Below, piece after piece: positions 59,538 through 64,000 of a DNA stretch of 64,000 nt (the first letter of the stretch is position 1; every line of letters begins with the position of its first letter). This DNA comes from JBNAGF01 sp049801055. GTDB lineage: Bacteria > Pseudomonadota > Alphaproteobacteria > Rhodobacterales > Rhodobacteraceae. The notes beneath the pieces were generated by a model that worked only from the letters and a program-made list of their open reading frames with translations, ran no database searches and was not told where the DNA came from. The stretch covers positions 124,001 through 188,000 of the forward strand of contig NZ_JBNAGF010000005.1 of NCBI RefSeq assembly GCF_049801055.1, given 5' to 3'. The position numbers were made by a program, and so were the translations under genes.

Positions 59538-60178
59538 TGGAGTTCCTTCGGCGAAAGCTGGGTTTCCATCATGTCTGCGAACCGCGCGACCATGCGGGCC
59601 AGATAGGCGGGATCTTCGGTGAAATTCTCATGCAGGATCAGCCCGCGCAGAAAGTTCCGGGCGATCGACCAGAGAATTTCGGCATCGTCAGGGACGTTTC
59701 CGTTCCCGGAGTAGAGGTGCGAGATAGACTGTCGGCTGACCCGATCCCATTCGCGCAGATGGTCTTCAAGCAACTGGTAGAGTTCGGTGTCGGTACGGCA
59801 GGCCACCAGGATTTCGACGAAGGCGCGCCCGCCTGCCGAGTTCACAACCTTTTCCCAGGCGTTCAGGATCAACTGGCGAACCGGCGTCGGGGCCTCCTCC
59901 GGATCAGGGCGTTCAACGGGTCCCAGCGCATTGGCCAGAAGGTCCCTCGCGGTGGCCGCGACCAGCGTCTGACGGTTGGGAAAATGGTGGGTGATTGCCC
60001 CGCGTGAAACGCCTGCCTCGGCCTGAATGGTCGCAAACGTGGTTTCGGCATAGCCCAACCGGTCGAGGCAAGTGATTGCGGCCTTGCAGATCCGTGCCTG
60101 CGTAGCCTGTGACCGCTGGTCCTGCGGGACGGGTTTCGGGGCTTTGTTCATCAGTTCCGTGGCGTCGCTTTCGGGCAT
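59534..60178 (-). CDS. TetR-family regulator of the acyl-CoA catabolic block
   Basis: 214 residues from ATG 60178; ATG 60151 is the shorter choice (better ribosome-site GGAACTG). HTH: TQARICKAAITCLDRLGYAETTFATIQAEAGVSRGAITHHFPNRQTL, then a helical ligand domain. The stop overlaps the acyl-CoA dehydrogenase start. An imperfect palindrome lies 35 bp upstream, in the shared region with the AtuA operon, so it probably controls both arms in response to an acyl-CoA. Confidence 0.9.
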   Translation of the reverse strand: MPESDATELMNKAPKPVPQDQRSQATQARICKAAITCLDRLGYAETTFATIQAEAGVSRGAITHHFPNRQTLVAATARDLLANALGPVERPDPEEAPTPVRQLILNAWEKVVNSAGGRAFVEILVACRTDTELYQLLEDHLREWDRVSRQSISHLYSGNGNVPDDAEILWSIARNFLRGLILHENFTEDPAYLARMVARFADMMETQLSPKELQ

Positions 60179-60212
60179 CCCCGTTGACCGGGGAGTTGAT
60201 GTGACCCTACAA

Positions 60213-60230
60213 ACAGAACGGGCGGTCTGT
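60213..60230. promoter_or_regulatory. Imperfect palindrome ACAGAACGGGCGGTCTGT
   Basis: 7 of 9 base pairs match across the 18-bp dyad. It lies between the divergent TetR and AtuA genes, a natural operator position for the TetR product. Confidence 0.6.
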
Positions 60231-60266
60231 AAATAGAGGCTGTCGGTAGGATGAAAAGGACGTGAC

Positions 60267-62030
60267 GTGGCACAGCCTTTGCGGATCGGAGGAGCCAGCG
60301 GTTTCTGGGGTGAGGCACCCCATGCCACAGCGCAACTACAAGGCGCCGGGGTCGACGTGCTGGTCTACGATTACCTGGCTGAAATCACGATGTCGATCAT
60401 GGCCCGCGCGCGTCGCAAGGATTCCGGGCTGGGATATGCAACCGACTTCGTGACCGATGCGATGACGCCGAACCTGCAGTCGATCGCTGAGGCTGGCGTC
60501 AAGGTTCTGTCCAATGCCGGAGGGGTCAACCCGATGGCATGCGCCGAAGCCCTGCGGGCAAGGATTGCCGAGGCCGGTCTGTCGCTGCAAGTGGCGGTGG
60601 TGGATGGGGACGACCTGCTGGACCGGGCCAATGAGTTTTCCGGCATGTCCGAAATGTTCTCGGGCGCGCCGATGCCGTCTGTCGAAAAGATTGCCTCGAT
60701 CAATGCCTATCTAGGGGCAGGACCGATCGTGGCGGCTCTGAGCGCAGGCGCCGATATCGTGATCACGGGCCGTTGCGTCGACAGCGCGCTGACATTGGCG
60801 GCCTGCATGCACCATCATGGCTGGACACACGCAGATCACGACCTTCTGGCCGCAGGATCTCTTACTGGTCATCTGCTGGAATGCGGGCCGCAGTCCACCG
60901 GTGGCAATTTCACCGATTGGGAAGAAGCCGGGGACTTGGCGTTGATCGGATACCCGATCGCCGAAGTTTCCGGCGACGGAACGATGGTGCTGACCAAGCC
61001 GGAGGGAACAACCGGAGTGGTGAGCCCGGCTTCGGTGACCGAACAGATGCTTTACGAGATCGGCGATCCCCGTGCCTATGTTCTGCCCGATGTGGTGTGC
61101 GATTTCCTCGACGTTGAGATTGTGCAGGAGGGGCCTGACAGGGTGCGGGTCTCTGGCGCAAGGGGCCATGCACCGACTGGCAAACTGAAGGTTTCGGCAA
61201 CGTGGGTCGATGGATATCGCGCCGGGATGGTTTTCCAGATGAATGGTCGCGATGCGCGCACCAAGGCAAAAGTCTTTGCGCAGGCCGGATTGGACCGGGC
61301 ACGGCAAACGCTTGGGCGGATGGGTGCGGAGGATTTTCGCGAAGTATCGTTTGAGGCTTTCGGGGGAAGACAGGGGAACGGCGCCTACGAAGAGATTGCG
61401 TTCAAGGCTGCGGTTCGCCACGAGGACCCCCGCGCAGTCGGCGTGTTCCTGAAGGCGTTGATCGGCGGCGCATTGGCGACGCCGCCCGGGCTGCATTTCT
61501 TTACCGGAGGTGGGCGGCCGAAACCATCACCCGTTGTCGCGTTGTTTTCGTTTCTCGTAGATGCCTCCGCTCCGCAAATTAGCGTAACGCTGAACGAGGC
61601 AGACGTGGCTTATGATCCACCGGTTCCGCCTGTGCGGGAGGTGATACCAGAACCCGCTCGTGAACCACCTGTGGGGGAATATGCAGGCGAAGTAGTCGAA
61701 CGCCCGCTGGAGGATCTCGCCTGGGCGCGTTCGGGTGACAAGGGGGATAGCGCCAATATCGGAGTGATTGCCCGGCGGGGGGCCTATCTGCCGTATGTCT
61801 GGGCGGCTTTGACGCCTGATGCGATTGCCGGAGTTTTTGCCGACGAACTGAATGGTGAGGTGCGCCGGTTCTACCTGCCGGGTTCCGATTCAATGAACAT
61901 CGTGATGACGCGTGTACTAGGCGGGGGCGGTATTGCTTCGCTCAGAAATGACGCGCAGGGCAAGGCCTTTGCCCAGAAACTCCTGTCCCTTCCGGTCAAG
62001 ATTCCGGTCGGGCTGATCGTGAATTCCTGA
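60267..62030 (+). CDS. atuA: AtuA-like protein (DUF1446, acyclic terpene utilization type)
   Basis: 587 residues from GTG 60267 (AAAAGGA upstream). Begins IGGASGFWGEAPHATAQL and contains LAEITMSIMARARR, NAGGVNPMACAEAL, CVDSALTLAACMHH, GHLLECGPQSTGGNF and C-terminal WARSGDKGDSANIGVIARRG, all hallmarks of AtuA/DUF1446. It is essential for citronellol/geraniol growth in Pseudomonas, with an unclear biochemical role. It heads an operon with a biotin-dependent carboxyltransferase and a hydratase, as in atu clusters, but AtuA homologues also occur in other branched-chain routes. Confidence 0.9.
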   Translation: MAQPLRIGGASGFWGEAPHATAQLQGAGVDVLVYDYLAEITMSIMARARRKDSGLGYATDFVTDAMTPNLQSIAEAGVKVLSNAGGVNPMACAEALRARIAEAGLSLQVAVVDGDDLLDRANEFSGMSEMFSGAPMPSVEKIASINAYLGAGPIVAALSAGADIVITGRCVDSALTLAACMHHHGWTHADHDLLAAGSLTGHLLECGPQSTGGNFTDWEEAGDLALIGYPIAEVSGDGTMVLTKPEGTTGVVSPASVTEQMLYEIGDPRAYVLPDVVCDFLDVEIVQEGPDRVRVSGARGHAPTGKLKVSATWVDGYRAGMVFQMNGRDARTKAKVFAQAGLDRARQTLGRMGAEDFREVSFEAFGGRQGNGAYEEIAFKAAVRHEDPRAVGVFLKALIGGALATPPGLHFFTGGGRPKPSPVVALFSFLVDASAPQISVTLNEADVAYDPPVPPVREVIPEPAREPPVGEYAGEVVERPLEDLAWARSGDKGDSANIGVIARRGAYLPYVWAALTPDAIAGVFADELNGEVRRFYLPGSDSMNIVMTRVLGGGGIASLRNDAQGKAFAQKLLSLPVKIPVGLIVNS

Positions 62031-62042
62031 GGAGGAAATTGG

Positions 62043-63662
62043 ATGGGATTTGTCAGTCAGGTTGTCCGGGACAGCGAGAGTTTCGCAAAGAACCGCGCCG
62101 ATATGCTGGCGCTCGTTGACGAACTCAGACACCTTGAAGCCCGCCCCGTCGAACTGAGCGAGAAACGCCGCGAGCGGATGGAGGCGCGCGGTCAGATCAC
62201 CCCGCGCGAACGGCTTGCGCGCCTGCTCGATCCGGGGATGCCGTTCCTTCAGTTGCACAGTCTGGCCGGTTATCTGGTTGACAGCCCAAACCCGGAGAAA
62301 TCAGTGCCGGGTGCGGCGGTGATCGCCGGGATCGGATTTGTCTCGGGTGTGCGCTGTGTGGTTGTGGTCGATGACAGCGGTATCAAGGCGGGCGCTATGG
62401 TCGAGATGACCGGCGCGGCCTTTCTCAGCGCGCAGGACCTGGCGTTGCGGCACAAGCTTCCGTTTCTGCATCTTGTGGAAAGTGCCGGTGCGAACCTGAT
62501 GGAATATAAGGTCGAGCTTTGGGCCAATGGCGGCAGGCTGTTTCGCAATCTGGCGCGACTCTCGGCGGCAGGGATCCCGAATATTGCTGTGCTGCATGGC
62601 CCCTCCACCGCTGGCGGGGCCTACATGCCGGGACTCGCAGACTATGTCGTGGGCGTGAAAAAGAACGGTATGGCTGCCTTGGCCGGTGCGGCGCTGGTGC
62701 ATGCCGCCACCGGTGAAAGGGCTGATGACCGGGAACTGGGCGGATCCGAGATGCATGCCTCGGTTTCCGGGTTGGTGGAGTACCTGGTCGAAGACGACGC
62801 GCACGGCGTCGAGATGGCCCGCGACGTGCTTGCCCGGCTCGACTGGAACAAGCGGCTGCCAATCCGCAAAGTGGCCGCGTTCGATGAGCCGCGCCTCGCG
62901 GTCGATGATATCGCTGGTGTTGTGCCCACCGACTACCGGGTTCCGTACGATGTTCGTGAAGTCGTGGCGCGAATTGTCGATGGCTCCGAGTTCGAAGATT
63001 TCAAACCGCGCTACGGCGTTTCGACCGTTTGCCTGCAGGCGACGATCAACGGCATCGCTGTTGGCATCATAGGCAACAATGGTCCCATCGACCCGGCCGG
63101 AGCCACCAAGGCGGCGCAATTCATTCAATTGTGCGGGCAGGCGGATGCGCCGCTGATCTTTCTTAACAACACCACCGGTTTCATGGTCGGAACCGCATAT
63201 GAACATGCCGGGATGATCAAGCACGGAGCAAAGATGATCCAGGCTGTTACTTCGGTCGATGTGCCACGGATCACGCTCTACATCGGCGCAAGTTTCGGGG
63301 CTGGAAACTACGGCATGAGCGGCTTTGCCTACGAGCCGGATTTCCTGTTCGCCTGGCCCAACGCGACCACCGGCGTCATGGGTGGTGAGCAGGCTGCGGG
63401 TACGATGGAGATGGTCGCCCGCGTTGGTGCCAAACGGAAGGGTGAGCCGGTTGACGAGGAGCGCCTTGCCCAGCAGAGCAAGCTCATCGCGACGCATTTT
63501 GACCGGCAGGCGGGGGCGTTCTACACCTCGGGTCGATGCCTTGACCATGGGGTCATCGACCCCCGCGATACGCGCCGCGTGCTCGGTTTCTGTCTGGAAA
63601 CAGCGTTAGAGGGTCGCGCAAGATCGGCAATACCCGGCACTTACGGCGTGGCGAGGTTCTGA
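62043..63662 (+). CDS. Acyl-CoA carboxylase, carboxyltransferase (beta) subunit
   Basis: 539 residues, 12 bp after AtuA with GAGGAGGAAATT upstream. Two crotonase-like halves: the N-terminal one with VESAGANLMEYKVELWANGG and HGPSTAGGAYMPGLADY, the C-terminal one with LFLNNTTGFMVG and GAGNYGMSGFAYEPDFLFAWPNATTGVMG. It transfers CO2 from biotin to an acyl-CoA, geranyl-CoA (AtuC) or methylcrotonyl-CoA (LiuB) by context. The biotin-carrying alpha subunit is not in the window; it probably lies further right. Confidence 0.93.
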   Translation: MGFVSQVVRDSESFAKNRADMLALVDELRHLEARPVELSEKRRERMEARGQITPRERLARLLDPGMPFLQLHSLAGYLVDSPNPEKSVPGAAVIAGIGFVSGVRCVVVVDDSGIKAGAMVEMTGAAFLSAQDLALRHKLPFLHLVESAGANLMEYKVELWANGGRLFRNLARLSAAGIPNIAVLHGPSTAGGAYMPGLADYVVGVKKNGMAALAGAALVHAATGERADDRELGGSEMHASVSGLVEYLVEDDAHGVEMARDVLARLDWNKRLPIRKVAAFDEPRLAVDDIAGVVPTDYRVPYDVREVVARIVDGSEFEDFKPRYGVSTVCLQATINGIAVGIIGNNGPIDPAGATKAAQFIQLCGQADAPLIFLNNTTGFMVGTAYEHAGMIKHGAKMIQAVTSVDVPRITLYIGASFGAGNYGMSGFAYEPDFLFAWPNATTGVMGGEQAAGTMEMVARVGAKRKGEPVDEERLAQQSKLIATHFDRQAGAFYTSGRCLDHGVIDPRDTRRVLGFCLETALEGRARSAIPGTYGVARF

Positions 63663-64000
63663 TGCTTCCGGTTTCGGATCAGTTGCACCTCGATCATAAC
63701 GGAGATTGGCTGACCGCCTGGTTCAATACACCCGAGCGTCGCAACCCGCTGACGGCCGAGCGCGTCGAGGCATTGATTGCCTTGTGCGTTGCTCTTCAGA
63801 ACAGCGACATGCGCGGGGTAATCTTCCGCGGGCAGGGCGGCATCTTTTGCGCCGGCGGTGATCTGAAGGCCTTTCAGGGGCTGCTTCAGGGAACCGTAAC
63901 CAAGGATGAGGTGATCGGTCTCAGTCTGAGGGCCGCCGATCTATTCGACGCTGTATCGGGGCTGCCGCAATTCACCGTTATGGCCGTTGAGGGGGCAGCG
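63662..64000 (+). CDS. Enoyl-CoA hydratase/isomerase family protein (3' end missing)
   Basis: 113 codons to the window edge; the ATG overlaps the carboxyltransferase stop (TGATG), so translation is coupled. Translates as MLPVSDQLHLDHNGDWLTAW...GVIFRGQGGIFCAGGDLKAF, with FRGQGGIFCAGGDLKAF as the crotonase oxyanion-hole block. The next step after carboxylation, as AtuE (isohexenylglutaconyl-CoA hydratase) or LiuC. The catalytic Glu region lies beyond the window. Confidence 0.9.
   Translation, partial: MLPVSDQLHLDHNGDWLTAWFNTPERRNPLTAERVEALIALCVALQNSDMRGVIFRGQGGIFCAGGDLKAFQGLLQGTVTKDEVIGLSLRAADLFDAVSGLPQFTVMAVEGAA

Noticed and set aside
62301..63548. 415-residue frame opposite the carboxyltransferase
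   Set aside because: Antisense shadow of a well-supported gene.

Overview
The window looks like chromosome of a marine Rhodobacteraceae (Roseobacter-group alphaproteobacterium). The signs are a high G+C content with G/C-ending codons, a class I lysyl-tRNA synthetase, a hemP gene, an alphaproteobacterial-type Rrf2 regulator with an FNR-like box, many Tat-type (TRRxFL) leaders, and several acyl-CoA, quaternary-amine-like and ring-hydroxylating catabolic genes. It holds 61 protein genes that I can support. Both ends cut a gene: NAD+ synthetase on the left and an enoyl-CoA hydratase on the right. I found no rRNA, tRNA, CRISPR array, insertion sequence or prophage.

Bases 1-22700 are mostly housekeeping: nadE (partial), a membrane protein, a DAO-family FAD oxidoreductase, a Tat-exported MBL hydrolase, gltX, a gamma-glutamylcyclotransferase-like protein, an Rrf2 regulator, a two-gene ABC exporter (YbbA/YbbP-like), a GDSL esterase, an SRAP/HMCES-like protein that lacks the catalytic Cys2, a lipoprotein, an L,D-transpeptidase, trxC, a cold-shock gene, ettA, nadD, a PBP4-type carboxypeptidase, TerB and class I lysS. 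Bases 22700-38820 are a mixed stretch: a large beta-helix protein, a HugZ-like protein, an orphan ParA, a universal stress protein, a class III nucleotide cyclase, a tandem-DUF302 protein, uvrB, a Rieske oxygenase next to a LysR gene, a phosphoglycolate phosphatase, a second Tat MBL hydrolase, and hemP translationally coupled to a cysteine-rich protein.

Bases 38900-46000 hold a 1021-residue three-domain protein (APH-type kinase, M23 fold, class III aminotransferase), a 3-hydroxyisobutyrate-dehydrogenase-like enzyme, and a copper module (cueR and copA) with a recognisable CueR-type promoter. Bases 46098-50742 are a four-gene operon whose genes overlap by four bases (FMO, BASS transporter, epimerase, SDR). 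It faces a TetR gene across a perfect 16-bp palindrome. Bases 50752-53998 hold an Asp/Glu-racemase-like enzyme and a GntR/FCD regulator facing a ThDP enzyme. After a single lower-GC nuclease gene, the right end is an acyl-CoA catabolic block: fadJ/fadA-like genes, an acyl-CoA dehydrogenase overlapping a TetR gene, and a divergent AtuA, carboxyltransferase and hydratase operon. The two arms are separated by an imperfect palindrome. The set resembles the acyclic-terpene (atu) or leucine (liu) type of pathway.

I did not find an obviously new multi-gene system. The best leads are the Cys2-to-Pro SRAP protein, the hemP-coupled Cys-rich protein, the kinase/M23/aminotransferase fusion, the coupled FMO-BASS operon, and several undescribed dyads in leaders (before the first MBL gene, over the RBS of the DUF4864-like gene, and before the fusion gene). 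Functions come from motif recognition and were not checked by any search.
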